A DNA stretch of 64,000 bases from Certhia americana (lineage: Eukaryota; Chordata; Aves; Passeriformes; Certhiidae). The number at the start of each line of letters is the position of its first letter. The first letter of the stretch is position 1. The notes under the pieces are model-generated. The model worked only from the letters and a program-made list of their open reading frames with translations, ran no database searches and was not told the DNA's origin. The translations under genes and the position numbers were made by a program. The stretch spans positions 28,281,962 to 28,345,961 of the forward strand of contig CM031864.1 in NCBI GenBank assembly GCA_018697195.1, given 5' to 3'. Below, one piece after another: positions 1-11,300 of this stretch.

Positions 1-3000
1 AGTTTGAAGTGGCAAGTCCAAGTACAGGCACTCGGAGCTGCTACCTACTGAATGCTCACATATAAGGTGAAAATACACCTTAAATGTGTACAGATACAAT
101 AGTTCTTGGCATACCGACACATACCCAGATGGAGTTCCTCTTGTGCAGTAAACAAGCACTTCCAAAAATGTGCTTTCTTGCATCTACTACATCCCTGCCT
201 GCCCAGGACTTGCTCCACCTGCTGATCCAGTCCCATGGGTCAGACAATGGTGTTTCAGCCTAGGGAGACCATCAGCCTTTCACTGTGACATTCCCTCCTT
301 CTTCCCCCAAAGTCTTGCTGGAGACAGCATTTCAATCTTCCCCTGCTTGACCCAGAAAAAGGTTTTATGTTAACAGGCTGAGAAACCACGATATGAGCCG
401 GGGAAAGGGCTCAGAGGGACGTTTCCCTTGCAGCAACACAGCTTCTCTTCAGAGCAAGCAAAGCACTTCTACTCCACCCCAATAAGATGCCCATACAGTA
501 ATAGTGCATGTAACTAGTTTTCAGTGCTCCCAAATGACTGGAATCCTCTGAAGTGGGAGAGGTTGATGACATAAAAGCAAGGTAGAAAAAGAAGACATAT
601 CTCCAAGATAATGTCAGTACTAAAATATCAATGATTTCCTCTGTGATCAGTAACCCCCTCCAGCTAATGTGCCCATGCTGGCAAAAGCAGACTCTAAATG
701 GGGCTGTGCCAGAACAACTGACAGGGCAAGTCTGCAAGATGCCACAATCAGATGTAATTAAAACACCTTTGCTGCCCTGCTTTCCATTCTCTCAGCAACA
801 AAATCCATTACAGAATGCAGTTAGAAAATGATTTAAAATGTCCCTGAAGCCAGGTTGTTGACACCAGTGTAGACAGATGGATTTTGATACACCCTTGATT
901 AAAAAGCTTTCTGCAAAAGGCAAAGAGGTAGGAAGGAAGCCAGGTGATGAGCTGGAGGACCATCCTAGAAACAGGGGCTATTCCCCAGGGAAAAAAAAAT
1001 GCTACTGGAAGAGAAAGATGCCCGATCAACCAGCCGAAGGTTAAAACACCTCATCCCCCTAGGAATCAGGCTGCAACCCTCTGCTCCAGTACCAGGCTCC
1101 TGTCCCTATGCTTCTTGCTCAAAGTGTTTCTTGCAACACCACACACATCACTTCTTTTAGTCTCTGATGAAAGGATGCAGGGAAAACAATCAACAGAAAG
1201 CCTCATACAGTGCTTAGCCCCTAAGCAGGGCCAGCAATACTTCCATTTCCCATGGAGCTACATATCCCAGTGGGATTCTCCAGGATGCAGTAGGGTACTG
1301 TCTCCAAGAACAGTTTTCCCCAGAGGCATTCATGACATCTCCCTTCCTCATTCTCTCACATACAGATGCTCTTGCACTGATAAAGCTTGAACTCTTGTGG
1401 CAGAGAGGGACAAAGAGAAAGTCTTCTCCCTGGTCAACTATTTATATCAAACCAGTCTCTAGCATACAGAGGTGCAATCAGCCTTCAGAGTGCAAAGTTT
1501 TAGAAGTGGGCAAAAAGGAGCCAAAACCACATTAACACTCTTTTCTCAGGGAGAAAAAGCAAGAAGGAACGGTGTTAAAATTGAGTGTGGGCAGCTGCCC
1601 CGACCAGCTCTTGGAGAGAAGAAATCCAGGTGGGAAAAAGGATTAAGCACAGCTCAGAGAACAACCTGAAGAACTGTAGTTGAGGTGAAAAACCTCGAGT
1701 GAGCACAGAGGGTCAGAAGGTCAGGATGCTGCAGGCATAGGTGTGGGTTGTGGACCTACACAAACTACTGACTACTGCTTACTAACCCAGTATCATTCTG
1801 GCCCACTCTGCTGGCCAAATGCTCTGAAGCTGCTGTGATCTGGCAGCAAAGGTTTGCAAGCATGTCCCATGAAAAAAGAGGCTTTCCCATCAAATATTCC
1901 TCAGGCTTTATGTACAAGGGTATTTGACCAAAGACTTCAGCTCAGCAAGGAATTACAAATCAGAAAGTATAAGATATTCAGTATCACCAGCTCCTGCAGT
2001 AATGAAGACCTTGTTCATGCACAACATTAATCTCTCATTACTAATGAACATCAGATGTTTCAAATTTCCCCTGCTCCTTCTCATGGGCTGAAAGAAACTG
2101 AATCAAGCAGCAAAAACCTTCTTATTTTATAACAAGAATCTACCTTATTATTTCTCTGGAACTTGCATGTGAGTGCCCTATGCAAAACTGACTCTTGGGA
2201 ACCCTCAGCCACTTCATTTTATAGGCAGTTTGAGGCTGAAGTGGCTTTTGGTCCCAGCCCTGCTCAATGATGTGCTGGTTCATAAACACAGTACCAGATT
2301 CTCAGACCTGCAAAGAGCTGAGTGGCTGCTGGGCTCCCTTCTGAGTGATCAGAAATTCAGCCTCAAGGCATGGCCCAGACACCACTGTGGCTCTACCTTC
2401 CCTGCAACCACTTAGTCTGGGTAAAGATAATCCTGTTTTCAGCAAGAAAGCAAGTGTTTGAAAAACATGTTCACCAGTGCATTTCAATTATCAACTTTTT
2501 AAACACTTTTGCACACCCCACGAGAATACAATCACACGTCAGACAGGGCTGCCTGTTTTGGGGTATCACAGCCACATACAAATCCTATTTTTTTACCTGA
2601 GAAAGGTTGTGGGGGGGAAACCCTTTTTCCTAAGGATGCCTTAAGCAATGTCACACATCTTTTAAAACATGGCAAGAAGGTCATGTTTATTGCTTAGCAA
2701 CTTTTCTCTCAAAAGTCATGGCCCAAAACTTCCCATGGCTGTGAGGGCACCTGCACACAGAGCTGAAGGAGGGGCTGGTGCTTGCCTTGGTCTCTGAAAG
2801 GCAATTCAGGAGCTGACAGTTGAGCATTTTATTCCCCCTGCACACAAACACATCAGTTGAGCACCTCCAGGGAAGTAGCAGGACCAAAGCAAATTCCCAG
2901 AAAAAGCCTTGGCACTGTTCCTCCTGCTCTGTGGCTGCGAGTGAGATGGAGTAATGGAGCATGACACATGGAGCAACAGAAGCTGAACAAAGATGTGTCA

Positions 3001-3263
3001 CTGCAAGGAAAATGAACAATATTAGAGGGGAGGGGGGAGAGAAAGGAAATTGCTAACAAATATTTATTAAAACACAATCTTAGCCTCATCTGACCCTCAT
3101 TCTGATTAAAGAAAATGGAACAGACTGATATCACTGCTAGGGCATTCAGGCAATGTCACTGACCATCCATGTATATAATTGCACAGGAGGCCCCACAGCC
3201 ACCCCTTCGCCTCCCCTCCAGCAATCTGAGATGTGTCACTTTCTGTCACCTCCCCACCACTCC
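1..3263. other. Gene-free unique sequence
   Basis: No gene, RNA or mobile element is recognised here. Open frames on both strands are short, overlap one another and show no known domain. Composition is ordinary mixed avian intergenic DNA with short A and T runs only. Confidence 0.6.
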
Positions 3264-3340
3264 TCTGTGGCAGGGAGGTTGCAACTAGATGATCTTTAAG
3301 GTCCCTTCCAACCCAAACCACCCAGGATTTGAGGATTCAG
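3264..3340 (+). mobile_element. CR1 LINE fragment, 3' tail
   Basis: The block 'aactagatgatctttaagg' followed by 'tcccttccaacccaaacca' is the conserved 3' end of the CR1 retrotransposon, read on the plus strand. Only the last 75 or so bases are recognisable. The terminal 'attctatgattct' repeats have decayed to 'gaggattcag'. This is a strongly 5'-truncated, non-autonomous copy with no coding part. Confidence 0.9.
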
Positions 3341-3687
3341 TGACTATTTTAAGGCCACTCAGCCCCACTCTCCAGGCTCCCAGAGTCCTCTGACACAGTC
3401 AAAGCATCTTCCAGTCTCAGACCAGCCAGCTCTCTATGCACCCTGCTCACTGTGGCTTGTCAAACGGACACTCAAGTCCTGCAAACCCTATAGATCTCCT
3501 TCCCCCCACGTCTTCTACAGAGATCACCAAAGGATGTGCTTCCTTCCTATTCCAGCAAGCCAGCATGCTCCATAAAGAGAAGGGAAACATCTGCTGACCT
3601 CAGTGGGATTTGGGAGCTTAAAAACCCAACACATTTAGTACCAAAGTGTGCCTGCCCTACTAATAGCTACAGCACTTCACAGGAGCA
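3341..3687. other. Short gene-free spacer between two CR1 tails
   Basis: The spacer lies between a plus-strand and a minus-strand CR1 tail, which face each other. Nothing else is recognised in it. Confidence 0.5.
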
Positions 3688-3785
3688 CAGGGAATCATGG
3701 TTTGGGTTAGAAGGGACCTTAAAAATTATCTTGTTTCAAGCCCATGCCATGAGCAGGGACACTTCCCATTAGACCAGTGTTTAGA
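3688..3785 (-). mobile_element. CR1 LINE fragment, 3' tail
   Basis: This is the reverse complement of the CR1 3' end: 'ggaatcatggtttgggttag' then 'aagggacctt', followed by the 'catgccatgagcagggacac' block and 'cattagaccag'. The order of these blocks matches the CR1 tail on the minus strand. About 100 bp are recognisable and no coding sequence is left. Confidence 0.92.
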
Positions 3786-4339
3786 GACCATAAGCATAAG
3801 AAATCTTGGGAAATCTAGACATGTGCCAAAAGGTTGGACAGACTCCTGAAATGGCTCAGCAAGCAATGAGCTTGCTGCAGTGGCACCATCAGTCACTGGC
3901 TATCAAGCCTAATCCCGTGGCATAATAACATTCCTTGAGTATGATTTACATTTAAAAAGTAATGAAGAACCAGGGTGAAAAAAAATGCTGTGATGGAAGG
4001 GAAGAGTTGAAATTCAACCCATGTAAAAAGCCCTAAAGACAAAAGTACATTTCACATTCTGCAGTCTGTAAGAGAGTTGATTTTCTGTTCCTCAACTTCA
4101 ATCACCTTTTTGGTAGTGAGATTTGGAACTAGCCCAGGTCTCCTGAGGAAGCAGAAGTAAGGATTTTCCAAAGGATTTGTCACCCAAATCTCCATGAGCA
4201 AGGCCCTCCTTTGAAAAAAAATTGGCCTTTAAAAGACAAGGCCATGCTCACGACAAACACCAGGGCAATATTTCTACCTCAACCCCAGCTCCAAGCCCCT
4301 TGATTGCCTGCAAACCCTGCTACCCTCCACCTGCTTAAG

Positions 4340-4620
4340 GAGGATGTTTTCATTATTGTTCAATTTGCAGTGAGTTTAGCTTAACGTCCTTCATTGGATT
4401 ATTTTTATATTTAATGTCCTCTCCTCTTCTTTTTATAGACTGGTAATCCAAGTCCCTTGGCAAGGCTGAGTAATCTTGATCAGATTTTAATCAAAGTAAG
4501 CCAGATCCTCAGCTGCCAGTATTGATGCATCTGCCTTTAAATATTTGAACGATGCTGATTTGCCCCAGCGAGGCACAGGTCCCATCCGTTCAGGAAATTT
4601 AAATTCCTTCCTAGGCATCA
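4340..4620. promoter_or_regulatory. Candidate conserved noncoding or enhancer block
   Basis: Binding-site-like motifs are dense here. There is an ATTGTT SOX-like site near 4355 and TAATCC at 4444, an OTX/PITX-like core. TAATCT lies at 4471, and TTAATCAAAG around 4488-4496 contains the TCF/LEF core ATCAAAG. The sequence lacks repeats and has the AT-rich, TAAT-studded look of vertebrate conserved noncoding elements. This is inferred from motif content only; no conservation could be checked. Confidence 0.3.
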
Positions 4621-5166
4621 AGCTAAAACAACAAGACAGAACAAGCAACATGCTGTGAAGGGGTTTTAGTTTATAAAACCAATACCAAGGATTTCAGAAC
4701 TAAATGAAAATCTGAGATAATCCCTCCCCAAATCCAGCCTGGGAAAAGCACTGGACAGATAAGTATCAAGTAACTTCTTAAAACACACTTTTTCCTTTTG
4801 TAAAAGCTTTCATCAAGTCAGAGCCAAAGGGAAATTACCCACAAGGCCTCATTCCTTGACATGATCCAGAGAATTCATGTTTTCAACTCTTACAAAATGC
4901 GTATTTTACGTAGGCAAGCTTCTCTAGGATGGGCCTGCTTCTGCTTTGTTCATCAATGACCCTTGCTCCACTGCCAAACCCCAAGCATCCAAAATCAGGA
5001 TATTAGTTGAAAAATAATGAGATTTCTGGAATACAAAAGTTGGCTCCATTTTCCTCACCTTTAAAGATGATATCTGCCAGCTTCTCTCCAAAGATTAGAA
5101 AGCAAAACAAAAAACACTTAGATAAAAAGAGTCTCATCTAATTGCCTGACTCCAGGAGATGAGTTT

Positions 5167-5202
5167 GAGGTAGAGACAGGGGCTGAGGTAGAGACAGGGG
5201 CT
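5167..5202. repeat. Exact 18-bp tandem duplication
   Basis: The unit 'gaggtagagacaggggct' occurs twice head to tail without a mismatch (5167-5184 and 5185-5202). Perfect identity points to a recent slippage or micro-duplication event that may be polymorphic in the population. Confidence 0.9.
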
Positions 5203-5757
5203 GCTATACAAAACTTGTCAGTATTTGGACTGCAAATGGTGCCCAAGTGGTGCCAGAAATAAATTACTTCAAATACACTACTAAAGGCAAGACAAGCCAG
5301 TTACCCTGATTTCCTTACCAAGCTGAGGGTGAACTCCTGAGAAACAAGAGGGATTTCACCAGTTCTCTGGTCATTTCTATTGTGACAGGTGTTACACAGG
5401 CATCACCTGAGGAGTTGTAACTCCAGACCCTCACAATATACATCTGCATTTCCAACCTTACTCCTAGAATGATGTAAGGTCTCAAGGGCGTGTCAGATCC
5501 ATTCTCTATTTTAGGACCAGTCCTGAACATGAGGGGAACAACTCAAGGATGTCAGTCCCTCATTCCCTCAGGAGGCTGAGGATCCCTACTCAGCTTTTTC
5601 AGCTGTTGGCTGGACTCAGCCTTCATTCCACCTCCAGTCAGGCTGGTCTACAAGCAACCATATCAAATCCTCTCTTGTTTGTGAATCTTCTTTACCATCC
5701 TGCTTCACAATTAATGCCTCAGCTTTGCTTTCCACACCCCAAAGTCTAAAAGGAGGA

Positions 5758-6180
5758 ACAAAACCAATGAGGAGCAGCTGAGGGAGCTAGGGTTGTTTAA
5801 CCTGGAGAAAAAGAGCCCCAGGGGGGATCTTCTCACTCTCCACAGTTCTCCGACAGGAAGCTGTAGCCAGATAGGGGTCAAGCTGTCCCTCCAGGGAATA
5901 AAGATGGGACAAGAGGAAGCGGCCTCAAGCTGTCCCAAGGAAGGTGTAGATTGGAAATTAGGAGAAATCTCTTCACTGAAACGGTGTTCAAGCACTGGAA
6001 CAGGCAAACTAGGAAAGCAGTGGAATCACTATCCCTAGAAGTGTTCAAAAAGCTTGCGGATGTGGCACCTGGGGACATAGTTTAGTCCACATGACACTTG
6101 GGGGCTTTGTACTGCCGGGTTAATGGTTGGACTTGATGATATAAGAGGTCTTCCCCAACATAATGAATTCTATTAGTTCA
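5758..6180 (+). mobile_element. CR1 LINE fragment, about 420 bp including the 3' end
   Basis: This is one of the two longest CR1 copies with a clear consensus match. Recognisable blocks in order are 'gaggagcagctgagggagct', 'gtttaacctggagaaaaaga', 'gggacaagaggaagcggcct', 'ggaacaggcaaactaggaaa', 'ggttaatggttggacttgat' and the tail 'aatgaattctattagttca'. The tail ('ttaatggttggacttgatga' with 'ggtcttcc') belongs to a different CR1 subfamily from the copy at 3264-3340. The copy is 5'-truncated within the end of the reverse-transcriptase ORF or the 3' UTR, so it cannot move on its own. Confidence 0.95.
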
Positions 6181-6876
6181 TAGTCACCTTCATGCAAGAG
6201 CCCAGCTCCTGAACTGTACTTGGATCCATACCATGTCCTCCATGCAAGTCCAGAAAAACCAGTGACCATTCAACTGAGCAAATACTACAGGATTAGGCGC
6301 TGCCCTGTGAGAGGCAAAGCCATGCAACAGTGCCCTTAAGATGTTATTGCTCATTAAGGGGACAAAAAATGAGCTGGGCCTTAAAAAACCTGAAGTCTGA
6401 TGGTGGTTGTAAGGGGAAATTGTAAAAAAGCAGAGCTAGATGTGAAGAAAAAGCAAGGACTTTGTTTCTTTCCCAGTGGCTCCTCCACGGTTCTGTGAGA
6501 AGAGCACTCCAGTGGACACAACCCCACCAATTTCACCATTAACAAGCACATGAAACCAGCCTGTGAATAGTGTCATGAAGGAAAGTACATGGAGGAGCAT
6601 CCGAAAGGGGGTTAATGAGCTTCAGCTCCTGCAAGCAGCAGGCACCATTTGTCCTTTCACATTAGCTCACCTGAGCATCCCTGATCTGAGACACAGATTC
6701 CCACGGCAGATGGCCTTATTATTGTCCATGTGTGGTGACAAGGAGACCACCACAGGTGGCCCAGACACCAACCAAAGCACTTCACCCTACTTTCCCCAAA
6801 ACAGGTTCATGATCATGACAAGGGCATGTCATGTGCAAGTAGTTCAAGTTACCCTTGAGTGCCTTCCGCACTGTTA
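6181..6876. other. Gene-free spacer
   Basis: Nothing specific is recognised between two CR1 copies. Confidence 0.5.
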
Positions 6877-7262
6877 AAGGCTCAGCTGGAACACATTGTC
6901 CAGTTTGGGATGCTTGTCTTCCAGATGGTGTGAGCAATTTGAGACAGTCCAAGAGAGACAGAAAACAGTGACTGGAAATCTACAGGAGATAGCTGGGAAG
7001 TAGGGGTGGAAATCAGTTGTGATGCTCACTCTAGAGAGAATGGAGACATGGTTACAATCTTCAGACAAAGAAAGAGGGAAGCAGAAAAATAATAACCATC
7101 CATCTTTCCCCGCTATGGAAAGGACAAGAAGTCCTGAGCTTAATTTAAAACAAGGAACCTTTCAGTCAAATATTAAGGAAAATTTTCCAAGTACACCAAC
7201 AGCAAAAGCACTAGACAGTTGTCAGAACTCCATTGCTTTCCTCCAACAACCACTGTTAAATT
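6877..7262 (+). mobile_element. Old, degenerate CR1 LINE fragment
   Basis: Decayed but ordered CR1 blocks are visible: 'ggctcagctggaacacattg' with 'tccagtttggga', then 'gacatggttacaatcttcag', 'ctatggaaaggacaagaagt', 'gagcttaatttaaaacaagg' and 'tcaaatattaaggaaaattt'. These match older CR1 families that are shared widely among birds and other reptiles. The copy has many small indels and no tail repeat. It is clearly older than the copies at 5758 and 54910. Confidence 0.8.
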
Positions 7263-8375
7263 AAATCTTTTGGGCTACACTGCAGAAGACCCCATAACTC
7301 AGCCACGAGGCAGTCAAGAGAGTTATGAGCTCATTCTGCACTGTGACATGGGAAATAGATAGTCCAGCACCAGTGAAAAAGAAATTAATTTCCAGCCCAT
7401 CATAAAAAACACCAAAAAAACCCCAAGAAGCCACAGAGCAGCTGCTGCTTAGAGGGACCTTTAAAAACCTTTCCAGTGTGAAAAGGCCAGTGAGTGAGGG
7501 AGCGGGTGCAGTGGCTTTCAGGTCTGGAAGGCGATGGAAAGGAAAAATTCACAGCAAAGCTGGTCCTGTTAGGCATGGTGGGAAACAGAAGAGAAGGGCA
7601 GAGCAGAAAGCCTGCCTGCTCTTTGTCAGGGAGCACACCCACATCACACTGCCCTGCTGTGCCATTGGCAAGAGGGGCCTTGGCCTCTCATAGGAGCTTC
7701 CAGAGCTTGAGATGCTGTCTCCTCCAGGACACACAAGCCTCACTCTGAGCTGGTGGCTCCATCCTTAATGTGTCTCCAGGTCAGGCCATTTTCATGCTGG
7801 AGCTCAGGACTGAGCCCCCAGGCTGGCTCTAGCACTTGATGGGTACCAAGGTAAGTCAGGAGCACATGGTTGGGTGTTCTCAGCAGCCAGAGGAAGAAGA
7901 GTTTTGTGATGTCTTTGTTTTTGTCCATGTCCAACTAAAAAAAAATACATATATTTATACATATCCAATCAAATAAATCTCAAGTAGAGAAGATTATCAA
8001 GCCTGAGGCAAAGCTGGGTACCCTCAAATACTTCTGAACTTGACTTGAAACATGGGAGAGAGTCCGGGATTTGCACCATCCTCCTAGCTGCCTGATGACC
8101 TCTTGTGTGAGTCAAAAATACAGTCATTTTTCTGTCTGCCTCATCATGGGCCTGCCCTATTCCCAACCAGGTACATTGACTGAAGCCAATTACTGCGTCA
8201 TATCTTCAAATTCATTGAAGCCAAATCTTCTTGTGCTCTGTGGCCCAAATCTCAGTGAAATTTAGCTCTTTGTATATTTTTGATTGGATCTGGAATCCAG
8301 TAATCTGAGAGATGCTTGGAGAAACCAAGCTCTTGCTAATTGTTTCAGTACTCATCAGAACACACAGCATGATGC

Positions 8376-8399
8376 AGATCCATGATAAAGCATGGATCT
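8376..8399. repeat. Perfect 9-bp inverted repeat, 6-nt loop
   Basis: The arm 'agatccatg' at 8376-8384 and its exact reverse complement 'catggatct' at 8391-8399 flank the loop 'ataaag'. The stem is too short for a microRNA precursor and may be coincidental. Confidence 0.6.
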
Positions 8400-11300
8400 C
8401 ATGGAGAGTCCCTTAGTGATGCAGATACGTTTTGCAGGAGGTTTCATTCCAGATTGAGCCATTCCAGAATGACAGACCTGAATTTCAAGCCCATAAAAAG
8501 TCCTTCTGAATTTCTCCTCCCACAATGATTTGTGCTTGTGTGAGGCTTGGCTCAGGCCATCACACTCGCTGCATTTGCAAAACTAAATGCAGTCAAACTC
8601 AGCTCACATGAGAAGAAACTTCTGGACCTCTTCCACCACTCCTTTTCTTGTGTGGAGCACAGAGACACCCGTAGACATATTTGCACTGAACTATTTTCCT
8701 TTGCATTTTGCATCCTGCTTTGTTTATAGAGACTTCGTGGAGATTTGTGGGCCTGGTCATGAATTATAGGGAGGAAGACAAGCATATTTTACTGTTCTGG
8801 GCAAGGAGTGCTGGAATCCTGCAGACATCTTGAGGAATTATTTGCAGAAAATTAACACTGTTTGTCATTTGCATGATGAACTTCTGGATCTCAAATGAAT
8901 GATGGGAAGAAACCAGTGGGAGACTCATTATCCTTGATGGAGTGAAGTCCCTTGACATGATGCTAAGGTCACCATGATCTATGGACCTGCTGACTGACAA
9001 CTCCAAGTGTTCTGTGGAACTGAACACTCAATATAACTTGTGGTGTAAGCAATCTGCCACTTTAAATGCCAAGGTGTTAATAATTGTTGCTTTGCCTCTG
9101 ATTGCCGGAGTTTTGGATGTGCTCATTCTGACTGTCTCCCAGGGCATGCACCTTAATTCCTTACTAATTCCAGAGGACAGGAAAAGCTAACACACCTGAA
9201 GGTATCCAGGCAGACTCACATATTAAAACTTCCAGGCTTTCTTGTTTTGCTCTTGATGTGCCTTTGGGGATCATGCTCTCAGCAGCTCACTGACAGATTC
9301 CCCACCTCTGCCTCAGCAGCAGTTACAAATCCCAGGTGGGGGCAGATGATGTGCCATCACCAGCCCTGCACTCAAATTCACAGCATGGCAGAGAAGTCCT
9401 CAAAGTTTTCCTAATACTCCAGTGCAGCACTTCTCATTCTTCTGTATGTTAGTGTTTCTACTTAGGAGCTTGCTTCATTTTCCCTGCAGCTCTAATATGC
9501 CAGGGAGGAGGTCTTGGAGAGCTGGGAACACTGCTTGCTAACAGGGTGACTGGGACCCAGAAGAACCAAGACTGAGAAATGTCATCTAACCTAGGACATG
9601 GCTCTTGGTCCCTCAGCAACTCAGCTTCTGCCTTTGACATCATGAAATATTCTATGATCTGTTACTGAACTGTTGCTTGTAAGACTTCTGAGTGTTTCCC
9701 AAAGTAAGGGGTAAGTTCCCCTCTGCTTCCCAAGGAAAGAAAGCTGGGTTGCAGGAGGGATGGGAGGTCTCTCCATGGAGCAGAGTGGATGTATCAGCTG
9801 TGGCAGCCTTATTAAAGGTGAGGCAAGGGAAGCAGAGGACACCTGGACTCATTAAATTCACTGTCTCAAGTGCTTTTGTAAGCTCCTCTAAATTCACTGG
9901 CCAGTGCTTTCACTCCTTTCTCTAAGCAGAGAGAGCAGCATGCTCCTTCTTCACAGGGTGCTGGGAAAATGAATTCACAAACATTTTTGAGGCAAGAAAG
10001 CAGAAGAATATCTAGTTGATGGAAGACATTATGGAAACCCCAAATGTTTTGGGGACCAGGACCACCCCACAATTGCCACATGATGAGGAAAGTAAGGGAA
10101 GTCCTCTGCTGATGACTGCAGCTTTCCTGGGAGCACAAGAGGGCAGGGATCTGAGGAGGAACAGCTACACTGACAGTATTCTCTGTGCAAAGGTATGCAG
10201 ACAAAATATGCAGACACCTTTTATCAAACAAAGCACTGCGCTGATTAACACAGGGAGAGAAATCCAGCCCTGTCCTTTCTGGAACACCTCAAGGCCATGA
10301 TGTGATGAGCAAGTGGATGGGACAATGCAGTTTGACTTCACCTGAGAGACAGAGAATGAGAGTAACCCATGGATTTGGTGCAGGTATAGGAGAGCCAGCA
10401 CAGTACCCACCAGTGCTTCGGGAACAACTTCAGCTCGGGGTATGGCTCTGCTCCAAGCTCTGTGCCTCCTTAGTGGGACTGGAGCTGAGACAGGGAAGAA
10501 AAATGAGCATCTGAAAGTCCATATAAATAAGCTAATGCTGCAGGGCTGTCAGTCCTGTGCTAATACACTTCGCTAAAGAAACATATTGATCCTGATTGCT
10601 TGGAATTGCACTTGAAAAGGGCTGGGTGACATTTCCAAGGACACACAAGCTACTTTCAAGTCAATTAGCAGCATTGGAGGATTCATGCTGAGGGGACGCA
10701 CTCACCTCAGAGGAATGCCAGAAGAGAATGAGAATTGAATTAAGCCTTTTCGTACACCAAAAAACAAATCCTTTAATGGCCTGTAACAGCTGACAGGACA
10801 CCCAGGGTCGCCAAAAGCATGCTGGCAGCAGTTAGGTGAAGAAGTTTCCCCGTGATGAAGCTGAGGACTGCAGAGCAGCTGAATCATTGCGACAGGCCCT
10901 GGAGAGCATGCAGAGCTCCACAGGGTATTGCTCTAAACAAGGGAACAGAGGGAAGCAAAGTTTAAGTTCCATGTCAACAATGCATGTAAAGCTCTTCATT
11001 CCTCTCCAGGCACCTGATCTCCCTTGGGGTTCCCAATGGGAATGTCACAGCCAACACATCTTACATACCACTGAGCAGCATGACCCTCGTGGAACAGGAA
11101 CTTAAATGAAGTCCTCTGCCTGATGCCTTCCCAAAAATATTCCTTACTCCTATGGATCCCAAAGCCTCCTTCAAAGCCTAGGACCCCAGGCAGGTTTGAA
11201 ACCACCACAGCAAATCAAAAGGCAGAGAAATTAGTGTATCTCTGCAATCCCTCTGTTTTTTCTATTTGAGGGTACTCTGACCCATATTTACTTTCCATGG

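Larger units (their letters stand above)
3786..5757. other. Gene-free region containing a regulatory-like block
   Basis: No coding region is recognised. The stretch holds the motif-rich block at 4340-4620 and an exact 18-bp tandem duplication at 5167-5202, listed separately. The rest is unremarkable unique sequence. Confidence 0.5.

Noticed and set aside
8981..9190. 69-codon frame with a hydrophobic stretch (LIIVALPLIAGVLDVLIL)
   Set aside because: It looks membrane-like, but the frame is short, without a known family and without splice or promoter support. T-rich codons easily give hydrophobic stretches by chance.
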